Shown: piece after piece, positions 26,766 through 33,573 of the stretch
Layout: each line of letters opens with the position of its first letter
Position numbering within the stretch: position 1 is the first letter of the stretch
NCBI GenBank assembly: GCA_021791055.1
Contig: JAJYXI010000019.1
Coordinates: forward strand, 1-33,573
Origin: Nitrospirota bacterium
GTDB taxonomy: Bacteria; Nitrospirota; Thermodesulfovibrionia; Thermodesulfovibrionales; Dissulfurispiraceae
Length of the DNA stretch: 33,573 nucleotides
Reading direction: 5' to 3'
Made by a program: the position numbers and the translations under genes
Notes under the pieces: model-generated
The model's database searches: none
What the model saw: the letters and a program-made list of their open reading frames with translations, nothing else
What the model was told of the DNA's origin: nothing

Positions 26766-27490
26766 GGCCTGAACCTCACTCCTATCTCCATTTCCTGCGG
26801 CGGCGGAGGCAACGGGCTTGCCTTGCTTATTGCCCTTAAAGCAGAGCGGTCAAAAAGAGCATTCCCGGAGCTTTGCTCCATTCTGCCAATTGTTACATTT
26901 CCATCCTTTGCTATTTTGATTGTGATTATTGCAAGCAAATCCCTGTCAATGCTTTCAGGGAAGATCCATTGCTGCCTTATTTTATTTATAACCATGGAAT
27001 AATAGTCTCCTCCGTAGTTCTGATTTCCGGCTGTTGAGCCTTTAGTCTGTGCTTCTGGCTTCTGACTTCTGACTTCTGACTTCATTCCTCCGATATCCAC
27101 CATTTTTCTAAGGGCTGCCATCTTTTCTATTCTTTTCTTGGCCTGAAGCGCCTCTATCCGCTCTTTGACGGTCATCTCATCCTTTTTTGAAATGACACCC
27201 CCCCGTCCCCCCCTTGTCAAGGGGGGGATAGGGGGGGGTGATGCATCCATGCCTTGAGTTTTAGGTTTTGATTTCTGAGGCTTCGAATCACGGACTTCTG
27301 TTTCGGGAGGCTGACTGATGACTGCTGATTGCTGGCTGCTAACTGTTGCGCTGTCCACTATTGTTACTATATATGCCGGGGGCATTTTGTATAAATTCGA
27401 ATGTCTTGCAATGATAAATGTAGTAGCAACTATCAAGGCATGTAAAAAGATTGAGAAGGTAAAGGCACTATAAATGCCGGCAGTCTTCAT
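26762..27490 (-). CDS. tolA: TolA/TonB-type energy transducer
   Basis: 242 aa. N-terminal membrane anchor (about 8-28), Pro/Lys-rich periplasmic linker, then a charged helical stretch (KKDEMTVKERIEALQAKKRIEKMAALRKM) and a C-terminal TonB/TolA domain (about 163-242: YSMVINKIRQQWIFPE...ITIKIAKDGNVTIGRMEQSSGNALFDRSALRAISKASPLPPPP). By position it acts as TolA. The linker is made largely of repeats: heptamers at 27311-27345 and 27051-27084, and a C/G-rich palindrome at 27196-27240 encoding PPPIPPLTRGGRGG. tolR lies 10 nt upstream. Confidence 0.9.
   Translation of the reverse strand: MKTAGIYSAFTFSIFLHALIVATTFIIARHSNLYKMPPAYIVTIVDSATVSSQQSAVISQPPETEVRDSKPQKSKPKTQGMDASPPPIPPLTRGGRGGVISKKDEMTVKERIEALQAKKRIEKMAALRKMVDIGGMKSEVRSQKPEAQTKGSTAGNQNYGGDYYSMVINKIRQQWIFPESIDRDLLAIITIKIAKDGNVTIGRMEQSSGNALFDRSALRAISKASPLPPPPQEMEIGVRFRP
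27051..27084. repeat. 7-bp tandem repeat in the tolA linker
   Basis: Four to five units of CTTCTGA/GCTTCTG on the + strand, encoding MKSEVRSQKPEAQ on the coding strand. It shares its unit with the tolB start repeat. Confidence 0.85.
27196..27240. repeat. 45-bp C/G-rich palindrome inside tolA
   Basis: A C-rich left arm (27196-27216) faces a G-rich right arm (27219-27240) with nearly full complementarity. It is in frame in tolA and encodes SPPPIPPLTRGGRGGV. The PPLTRGG peptide is one I have met in unrelated proteins of other bacteria, consistent with a dispersed insertion element. Confidence 0.8.
27311..27345. repeat. Degenerate 7-bp repeat in tolA
   Basis: Units ctgactg, atgactg, ctgattg, ctggctg, ctaactg in register every 7 nt. 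It encodes TVSSQQSAVISQP of the linker. Confidence 0.75.
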
Positions 27491-27500
27491 GTCACAAAAT

Positions 27501-27908
27501 TTACGGTAGGGTTATCTTTGGCTCGGTTATCATCCCGAGTTTCTCTATCCCCGCCTCCTTTATCTCACCCATTACCTCTACAACCATTCCATAAGGAACA
27601 TCCTTGTCTGCCTTGAGAAAGACATTTGGGTTTAATTTGCTGATTGCAGAAAGCTTTTTTACTACATCATTCATTGATACAGGGTTGTCATTCATATAAA
27701 TGACTCCGCCCTTTTTTATAACAATGGTAATCCTCTCCTCCGGAGGCAGGTCTTTTCCTTTTGCCTTTGGAAGATTTACATCAACGCCCTGTTGGAGCAG
27801 CGGAGCAGTAACCATAAATATGATTAGAAGCACCAGCATTACATCAACAAGGGGGGTAACATTTATCTCTGATAGGGCTGTTCTATGTCTGGTAGGTCTG
27901 AATGCCAT
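27501..27908 (-). CDS. tolR: TolR/ExbD biopolymer transport protein
   Basis: About 135 aa. Single N-terminal transmembrane helix with the conserved channel Asp (SEINVTPLVDVMLVLLIIFMV) and a periplasmic domain ending in GIEKLGMITEP. It forms the proton channel with TolQ. A TTG at 27914 would overlap the tolQ stop by 4 nt, but ATG at 27908, two bases after that stop, is preferred because it gives the normal short N-terminus. Confidence 0.93.
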   Translation of the reverse strand: MAFRPTRHRTALSEINVTPLVDVMLVLLIIFMVTAPLLQQGVDVNLPKAKGKDLPPEERITIVIKKGGVIYMNDNPVSMNDVVKKLSAISKLNPNVFLKADKDVPYGMVVEVMGEIKEAGIEKLGMITEPKITLP

Positions 27909-27910
27909 CG

Positions 27911-28534
27911 TCAATACTTCAGGATATAATCAACCAGTTCCTCTGAAAAATCTTCCATCTCTATTATCATGCGGTTCGCCCTGCTGAGGTAATAGTTATA
28001 CGCAATGACCGCAGGTATGGCAGCAGCAAGGCCTATGGCAGTTGCTATCAGTGCCTCAGCAATATGGGGGGCAACCACTGCGAGGGATGCTGAACCGGCG
28101 CTGCCGATCCCTCTGAATGCATTCATTATTCCCCACACTGTTCCGAAAAGACCGATGAATGGCGTTGAGGAGCCTGTTGTAGCCAAAAAGTTCAGATACC
28201 TCTCAAGTTTTGCAGACTCGAGGGCGCTGTATCTCTTGAGCATCCTTTTCAACTCATCCCTGTCTGTATAGCTCTTTTCCGAATAGACGGACCTGAATAA
28301 ATTGGACAGCGGGCTTACAGAGAATTTTTTTGACGAAGCAAAAAGGTCCCTGGGATTTTGTGTTGCCTCATATACCCGCAGAAAATTGTATGTCTCCTTG
28401 TCCGCATTGGCAAAGTGCCTCCACTTCTGGAATATGATGGTCCATGACACAAGGGAGAAGATGATGAGAATAGCAAGGACTGCCTTTACCACATACCCTG
28501 CCTGAAGGATTAATTGAATTGCCGAGTGCTCCAT
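27911..28534 (-). CDS. tolQ: TolQ/ExbB proton channel protein
   Basis: 207 aa MotA/TolQ/ExbB family. Three membrane helices (about 10-32, 125-147, 160-185). The family signature is visible: ATTGSSTPFIGLFGTVWGIMNAFRGIG and ALIATAIGLAAAIPAVIAYNYY. Uses the proton motive force to drive TolA. First gene of the leftward tolQRAB operon; GGGAGG lies 3 nt before the ATG. Confidence 0.95.
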   Translation of the reverse strand: MEHSAIQLILQAGYVVKAVLAILIIFSLVSWTIIFQKWRHFANADKETYNFLRVYEATQNPRDLFASSKKFSVSPLSNLFRSVYSEKSYTDRDELKRMLKRYSALESAKLERYLNFLATTGSSTPFIGLFGTVWGIMNAFRGIGSAGSASLAVVAPHIAEALIATAIGLAAAIPAVIAYNYYLSRANRMIIEMEDFSEELVDYILKY

Positions 28535-28555
28535 ACGCCTCCCAAATTTTTTAAC

Positions 28556-28583
28556 TTTATATAATATCCATATAAAATGTCAA
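28556..28583 (-). promoter_or_regulatory. Promoter of the tol operon
   Basis: Read on the minus strand, TTGACA (28583-28578) and TATAAA (28561-28556) are separated by 16 nt, upstream of tolQ. It lies in the 91-bp divergent gap shared with hldA. Confidence 0.65.
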
Positions 28584-28625
28584 ATCCATTTGATTTTTTT
28601 GCCCTCGGTGGGTTATTTTTCAATA

Positions 28626-29603
28626 ATGGGCTTTACGCAGATCATCAATTCCTTCAAAAACAAAAAAATATTAATCATCGGAGACCTGATCCTCGACCGC
28701 TTCATCTATGGGAAGGTAAACAGGATTTCCCCTGAAGCGCCTGTACCCGTGGTTGATGTGGTGAGCGAGTCATTCCTCCTCGGCGGTGCTGCAAATGTCG
28801 CAAACAATATTATAGCGCTTGGCGGAAAGGTATCAATTGCTGGAATTGCCGGAAAGGACACTGCAGGAAGAATACTAAAGGAATTGTTCGAAGAGAAGAA
28901 TATAAACATCGAAGGAATAATCGAGGACAAGCGCCCTACCACAGTCAAGACAAGGGTTATTGCACATAATCAGCAGGTGGTGCGCTTTGACAGGGAAGAC
29001 AGAAAGAGGCTTGAGGGGAAAAACCTTGCAAATCTCACAAACTATATTAAAAAGGCAATAGAAGAACATGATGCTGTAATTATTTCTGATTACAAAAAGG
29101 GCGTCATATCTTCATCCCTGATAAAGGGCATTGTCAGGTATGCAAAACCAAATAACACCTTTGTTGCAGTAGACCCTAAGGTTGGTCACTTTCACTTTTA
29201 CAAAAATGTGTCATTAATAACTCCAAATCTTTTAGAGGCATCTCAGGGCTCCGGCGTCGAGATAAAAGACGAACAGAGCCTTTTAAAGGCAGGAAAGACC
29301 TTGATGAACAGATTATCATGCAAGTCAGTGCTTATTACACGCAGTGAGGATGGCATGAGTTTATTCGAAAGGGATGCATCAAAAAAATTTAAGGTAACAC
29401 ACATTCCAACTGTGGCCAAAAAGGTCTTTGATGTTACCGGAGCAGGCGATACAGTAATCGCAACAATTACCCTTGCACACGCCTCAGGAGCATCCCTTGA
29501 AGAAGCAGCAGTAATAGCAAATCACGCTGCTGGAATAGTTGTGGGCGAAGTGGGGACAGCAGTAGTAACCCCGGAAAGACTTATAAGCTCTTTACAAGAA
29601 TAA
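28626..29603 (+). CDS. hldA: D-glycero-beta-D-manno-heptose-7-phosphate kinase (HldE domain 1)
   Basis: PfkB-family kinase of about 325 aa, the N-terminal kinase part of RfaE/HldE, here as a stand-alone protein without the C-terminal nucleotidyltransferase. It phosphorylates heptose-7-phosphate to the 1,7-bisphosphate in lipopolysaccharide-core heptose synthesis. Seen: ILIIGDLILDRFIYGKVNRISPEAPVPVV, FLLGGAANVANNI, and catalytic DVTGAGDTVIATI. ATG 28626 (MGFTQIINSFKNKKILIIGD) is preferred over the in-frame TTG at 28590. No strong Shine-Dalgarno site is present. Confidence 0.9.
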   Translation: MGFTQIINSFKNKKILIIGDLILDRFIYGKVNRISPEAPVPVVDVVSESFLLGGAANVANNIIALGGKVSIAGIAGKDTAGRILKELFEEKNINIEGIIEDKRPTTVKTRVIAHNQQVVRFDREDRKRLEGKNLANLTNYIKKAIEEHDAVIISDYKKGVISSSLIKGIVRYAKPNNTFVAVDPKVGHFHFYKNVSLITPNLLEASQGSGVEIKDEQSLLKAGKTLMNRLSCKSVLITRSEDGMSLFERDASKKFKVTHIPTVAKKVFDVTGAGDTVIATITLAHASGASLEEAAVIANHAAGIVVGEVGTAVVTPERLISSLQE

Positions 29604-29634
29604 GAAACACACCACAAAGGGGAAATACACAAGT

Positions 29635-30687
29635 ATGTCTAAAGCAATCGCATTATATTCAGGAGGTCTTGACAGCACCCTTGCCATACTCGTTGCAATG
29701 AGGCAGGGGATAGAGGTTACAGCAATCACATTCCTCACCCATTTCGGCTGTGACATCTCCGATAAATCCTCATGCTCAAAAAATCCATTTGCAGCCTCTG
29801 AAAAGTTTGGCTTCAATGTAAAGCTCTGCCATCTATCGGACAAATTCATAGAGATAGTAAAGAACCCTAAATTCGGACACGGCAAAAATATGAATCCATG
29901 CATCGACTGCAGAATATTAATGCTTAAAGAGGCAAAGGAATTTATGAAAATGGTCGGAGCTGATTTTATCATTACAGGAGAAGTGCTCTACCAGAGACCC
30001 ATGAGCCAGAGAAGGGATACATTTCCAAAAATAGACAGGGAGTCCGGGTTAGGGGGTTATGTATTAAGACCCCTCAGCGCAAGGCTTTTAAAACCAACCA
30101 TCCCGGAGCAGATGGGGATTGTGAACAGAGAACTTCTTTGTAACTTTCACGGGAGGTCAAGAAAACCACAGATGGCCCTGGCAAAGGAAATGGAATTAAC
30201 AGAATATCCAGCGCCTGCAGGCGGTTGCCTTCTGACAGACCCCATATACTCCCATCGCCTTAAGGAATTGCTGGTGCATAATTCTTTGCCTTCTGCTAAG
30301 GATATAAATCTTTTGAGAGCAGGACGTCATTTCAGGATTTCAAAGGATTGCAAGATAGTTGTCGGAAGGGATGAGAATGACAATACTGCAATTCAATCAT
30401 TGGCAGATGCTGACAATTATCTGTTGCATGTTGACGGATACGGGAGTCCTTTGACAATCGTTTGCGCCAATGCAGATGGTGACCCAACTGATGAGGATTT
30501 AAAGCTTGCTGCATCAATATGTGCAAGATATTCCGATGCGAAGCGATTGCCTGTTGTAGAAGTTACGGTTGTTGGAAAAGGCTCAGAATTTAAGATTCAG
30601 ACGACTCCTGCCACAAACGGCATTCTCGATTCTTTCAGAATACAGCCTGATAAATTATCAGATAAAAAAACAGCAAATGCTGCATAG
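29635..30687 (+). CDS. PP-loop sulfurtransferase-like protein fused to an NFACT-R (DUF814) domain
   Basis: 350 aa. The N-terminal adenylating PP-loop SGGLDSTLA (residues 9-17) with MnmA/ThiI-like features: CIDCR (CxxC), a TGEVLYQRPMSQ segment, and a later Cys in APAGGCLLTDP. This predicts tRNA thiolation or another ATP-dependent activation. The C-terminal part (about 220-325: GRHFRISKDCKIVVGRDENDN...AASICARYSDAKRLPVVEVTVV) resembles the NFACT-R/DUF814 RNA-binding domain of ribosome-quality-control factors. The RNA target is unknown. It follows hldA by 31 nt. Confidence 0.82.
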   Translation: MSKAIALYSGGLDSTLAILVAMRQGIEVTAITFLTHFGCDISDKSSCSKNPFAASEKFGFNVKLCHLSDKFIEIVKNPKFGHGKNMNPCIDCRILMLKEAKEFMKMVGADFIITGEVLYQRPMSQRRDTFPKIDRESGLGGYVLRPLSARLLKPTIPEQMGIVNRELLCNFHGRSRKPQMALAKEMELTEYPAPAGGCLLTDPIYSHRLKELLVHNSLPSAKDINLLRAGRHFRISKDCKIVVGRDENDNTAIQSLADADNYLLHVDGYGSPLTIVCANADGDPTDEDLKLAASICARYSDAKRLPVVEVTVVGKGSEFKIQTTPATNGILDSFRIQPDKLSDKKTANAA

Positions 30688-30735
30688 GCAAAGGATCTAA
30701 CATAAAGTCTTCCGGCCACATTACCTTATATTCCA

Positions 30736-30744
30736 TGATATAAT
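30736..30744 (+). promoter_or_regulatory. Extended -10 promoter at the restriction gene
   Basis: TGATATAAT is a perfect extended -10 (TGnTATAAT) whose end is 6 nt before the GTG at 30751. The -35 region is weak, as usual for extended -10 promoters. Transcription should start on or next to the start codon, and there is no Shine-Dalgarno site, so the message is probably leaderless. Confidence 0.6.
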
Positions 30745-30750
30745 CAGTCT

Positions 30751-32106
30751 GTGCAGCCCATAGAAACATTTAGAGAAAAATTACAGACCCTAATTTCAAA
30801 GTTTGAAAAGGACAAAACCCACTACCTCTCAAAAGGCTATCTTGAGGCTCAGGTAAGAATAGACTTCATAAATCCATTATTCAAGGCCCTTGGCTGGGAT
30901 ATAGAAAACAAGGCGCACAAGCCTCCCCATGAAAGGGATGTTATAGTCGAACTTTCACCCGAAACCACAGGAAGACCCGATTACAATTTCAGGATAAACG
31001 GCTCAACAAAATTCTTTATTGAGGCAAAGGCCCCTTCAGTTGCCCTCGATGATATAAACCACATCCTTCAAGCCAAGAGCTACGCATGGTCAACTAAAGA
31101 AGTCTATTTTGTTGTGCTTACAGATTTTGAAGAATTCAGACTCTATGATGCTTCTCTAAAACCAAATCCAAGATTCCCCAATGAAGGGCTTGTCTTTGAC
31201 TTTAAATACACCGATTACCTTGATAACATTGAACAGCTCTGGGAACTCTCCAAAGATAGGGTAGAACAGGGCTCCTTAGAATCGCTCCTTCCAAAAGATA
31301 CAAAGAGCAAAAGACTTAGAATACCGCCGGACAAATCATTCCTTGAAGACCTGACTGCATGGCGCACAGAGCTTGCAAAGGATGTCCACAAAAGAAATCC
31401 TGAGTTTGATGTAAGGCTCCTGAATGATGTTGTTCAGAGACTGCTTGACCGAATTGTATTCATCAGAATAGCAGAGGACAGGAAAATCAGACCTGACAGA
31501 GAACTTTGGGAGATAGTTGCTCAGTGGAAAGAGGAAGGCAAACGCAAGCTCATTATGAGCCATTTAAGAGACCTTTTCAAAGAAGTTAATGACGATTTAA
31601 ACGGAGACATATTCAAGCCCCATGCATGTGAAACAGCAGATGTGGATTCAAGTCTCTTTGCAGAAATCATAGAAAGTCTTTACTTTCCCCAAAGCAGATA
31701 CAGGTTTGACGCTATTGGAGTTGAACTTCTTGGAAGCATTTATGAACGCTATCTCGGAAGCACAATACGAGCGACTCCTCAAAGGGTCAAGGTCGAGGAG
31801 AAGCCCGAGGTAAGAAAGGCAGGAGGCGTTTATTATACTCCGAAATATATTGTCGATTATATCGTTAAAAACACCGTCGGCAGACTAATTGAGGGCAAGA
31901 CCCCAAAACAGATAGAAAAGATAAAAATCCTTGATCCTGCCTGCGGCTCCGGTTCATTTCTGCTCGGGGCTTATCAATATCTGATTGACTACCATCTTAA
32001 ATACTATCGTGAACATCCGAAGGAGGCTCAGACACTGCATCTATTCCCTTATTGGAAAATATCACCGGAAGAACTCTCCCTTCCGATACATGAAAAGGCA
32101 AAGTGA
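30751..32106 (+). CDS. Type IIG-like restriction-modification enzyme, N-terminal part
   Basis: 451 aa. The N-terminal nuclease domain carries a PD-ExK site: D77 (GRPDYNF), E91 and K93 (FFIEAKAPS). A helical connector follows, then the start of the N6-adenine methyltransferase domain with SAM motif I (DPACGSGSFLLGAYQYL, near 395). The frame stops at 32104-32106 just before the next expected methyltransferase motif, which resumes in the following frame. Start is a GTG placed at the predicted transcription start. It belongs with the downstream ORF as one protein. Confidence 0.85.
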   Translation: MQPIETFREKLQTLISKFEKDKTHYLSKGYLEAQVRIDFINPLFKALGWDIENKAHKPPHERDVIVELSPETTGRPDYNFRINGSTKFFIEAKAPSVALDDINHILQAKSYAWSTKEVYFVVLTDFEEFRLYDASLKPNPRFPNEGLVFDFKYTDYLDNIEQLWELSKDRVEQGSLESLLPKDTKSKRLRIPPDKSFLEDLTAWRTELAKDVHKRNPEFDVRLLNDVVQRLLDRIVFIRIAEDRKIRPDRELWEIVAQWKEEGKRKLIMSHLRDLFKEVNDDLNGDIFKPHACETADVDSSLFAEIIESLYFPQSRYRFDAIGVELLGSIYERYLGSTIRATPQRVKVEEKPEVRKAGGVYYTPKYIVDYIVKNTVGRLIEGKTPKQIEKIKILDPACGSGSFLLGAYQYLIDYHLKYYREHPKEAQTLHLFPYWKISPEELSLPIHEKAK

Positions 32107-33449
32107 GAAATAACATCTTCGGAGTTGATATAGACCCTCAGGCAGTAGAGATAACAATGATGAGCCTTTATTTAAAGGCGCTTGAAGGCGAGAGGGGGCT
32201 GCTGCCGAGAAAACAGCATCTTCTGCCGTCTTTGAGCAGCAATGTCAAATGCGGGAATAGTCTTATTGGATATGACATATTAGAACAAGGGCAACTTTAC
32301 GAAGGGACTGTCCCAGAATTACGGGCCGAAGGCCGTAGATTCGGGACTGTTCCTGTGGCTGGACTGTCTGATGAAGATAAAAGCCGCATCAATCCATTTG
32401 ACTGGAACTCAAAGACTGCTGGATTCGGTGAAATAATGGAAAACGGCGGTTTTGATTGCGTGATAGGCAATCCGCCTTATGTTTTCACCAGAGATAAAGG
32501 ATTTACTGAATTAGAAAAAAATTATTTCAAAAAATTCAAACATAGTAACTACCAACTAAATACCTTCACTCTTTTTACGGAACAAGGGTTTAATTTGCTA
32601 AAAAGAAGCGGTTATCTTGGTTACATAATTCCTAACAATTGGCTTACCATCAGCACAATGAAGCCGTTTAGAGATTTTATCATTGGGTCTACAGGGGAAC
32701 TAATTATCACGAACAATTTGTTTAAAGTTTTCCAAGATGCTAATGTTGATACTTCTATAATTATTTTTAAAAAAGCAAAACCAACTTATGTGTACTTAAC
32801 TGAATCAACGGAACCCAGCAAAATAGATATTATTGCTAAAGCCAAACCATCTGATGTTTTAAGCGAGCCTATTATCCAGTATCGTCTATATAAAAACCAA
32901 GAAGCAAAAAACTTACTTAAAAAAATCGAAACAAACTTTATGGAATTAGGAGAAATTACTCTTGTAAAAGCAGGGTTAAAAGCTTACGAGACCGGCAAAG
33001 GCAAGCCAAAACAAACAGATGCTATGAAGAGAGATCGCATCTATCATTCTCGAAAAAAACTCAATAGCAGTTATCGTATATATTTAGATGGCCAAGATGT
33101 AAGAAGATACGCAACTACGTGGTCGGGAGAATATCTTAAATATGGACAAAATCTTGCTGCACCACGTGATTCTCAATTATTTGAGGGTGAACGCATCCTG
33201 GTTCGTCAGATTCCATCCCGACCACCATATTCAATTAATGCAACAATTGTTTTCGGGGAAGAATTGAACGACATAAATAGTATGGTTGTGAAAAAAACCA
33301 GTGCATATTCTTTGAAATACATCCTTGGAATCATAAATTCTAAATTACTTACCATATGGTTTGACTTTAAGTTTGAAAAATTCCAAAGAGCCATTTTCCC
33401 TCAATTTAAAGTAAACGAACTTGCAACCTTTCCCATCCGCACCATATGA
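32103..33449 (+). pseudogene. Type IIG-like enzyme, methyltransferase/recognition part, truncated
   Basis: 448 codons in a different frame, overlapping the upstream ORF by 4 nt (GTGA). It begins RNNIFGVDIDPQAVEITMMSLYLKAL (methyltransferase motif II), then IGNPPYVF (catalytic NPPY, near 122), and enters a target-recognition region. Homologues normally have these in one chain with motif I, so this is either a frameshift or a coupled split. The C-terminus stops abruptly after FPIRTI, where the homologues I recall continue, because the stop codon lies at the edge of an IS element. A palindrome at 32304-32353 inserts extra residues between motifs. Function is doubtful. Confidence 0.75.
32304..32353. 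repeat. 50-bp imperfect palindrome in the methyltransferase frame
   Basis: Left arm gggactgtcccagaattacg (32304-32323) pairs with the right arm ending 32353 apart from a few mismatches/bulges, around a gggccgaaggcc loop. It encodes GTVPELRAEGRRFGTVP, not expected in the family between GYDILEQG and SDEDKSRINPFDW. Confidence 0.75.
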
Positions 33450-33573
33450 CCTGTCCCCCTAAAACAGTGCCACTTGTAATTAGAGTTTTGGGATAAAATA
33501 ACACTCTAAACAAGGAGGCAAGAATGAAGAAGACGAAGTACACGGAGGAACAGATCATAGGGATATTGAAGGA
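33447..33573 (+). mobile_element. Left end of an IS3-family insertion sequence
   Basis: A terminus-like sequence beginning TGACCTGTCCCCC runs into a transposase gene at 33524. The transition from the restriction gene is abrupt, at residues FPIRTI, and the restriction gene's stop codon (TGA, 33447-33449) is formed by the first bases of this end. The exact boundary cannot be fixed without the right end, which is outside the window. Confidence 0.7.
33524..33573 (+). CDS. IS3-family transposase OrfA, partial
   Basis: Only the first 16 codons are present (MKKTKYTEEQIIGILK), running off the end of the window. The sequence matches the helix-turn-helix start of IS3/IS407-type OrfA proteins. AAGGAGG (33512-33518) is well spaced before the ATG. 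Confidence 0.8.
   Translation, partial: MKKTKYTEEQIIGILK

Overview
The window reads as a chromosomal segment of a moderately AT-rich, free-living, motile Gram-negative bacterium. A Tol envelope operon, a heptose kinase, a chemoreceptor and c-di-GMP proteins all point to a diderm. Protein flavour (SelA, an alanine/serine-glyoxylate-type aminotransferase next to serA, a long-chain prenyl synthase) and overall style remind me of Nitrospirota (Thermodesulfovibrionia-like). That assignment is inference from memory and was not tested.

Layout. Positions 1-5923 are leftward: selA, then a VapBC-type toxin-antitoxin pair with its own promoter/operator, then dgt and mutS2. Positions 6052-11110 are rightward: aminotransferase, serA, purA and comF, with palindromic or repeat elements in the gaps. 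A tRNA-Leu(GAG) follows. Positions 11252-14916 form an accessory patch: a ParDE-type pair on the minus strand, an unrecognised 407-aa protein, and a 492-aa protein with an integrase-core-like N-terminus and TPR repeats. A GGDEF membrane protein (minus) is divergent from a tightly packed rightward operon at 16921-22744: PRC/MgtE_N/CBS protein, Nramp-related transporter, mtnA, prenyl synthase, AMMECR1 protein, REC-PilZ regulator. moaC converges on it. A chemoreceptor and a small exported protein follow. The leftward tolQ-tolR-tolA-tolB operon (28534 to 25488) is divergent from hldA and a PP-loop/NFACT-R fusion. The window ends in a type IIG-like restriction-modification gene that is split by a frame change and cut off by the left end of an IS3-family element.

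The most interesting content is (i) several palindromic or short-period repeat elements in gene gaps and, in frame, inside tolA, tolB and the methyltransferase gene; (ii) an Nramp homologue lacking the canonical metal-site Asn and Met, coupled to a soluble MgtE-like sensor, suggesting a Mg2+ system; (iii) two genes whose -10 boxes sit so close to the start codon that leaderless mRNAs are likely; (iv) a long perfect inverted repeat overlapping the vapBC promoter; (v) the pair of unfamiliar genes in the accessory patch; and (vi) a restriction gene apparently caught decaying.
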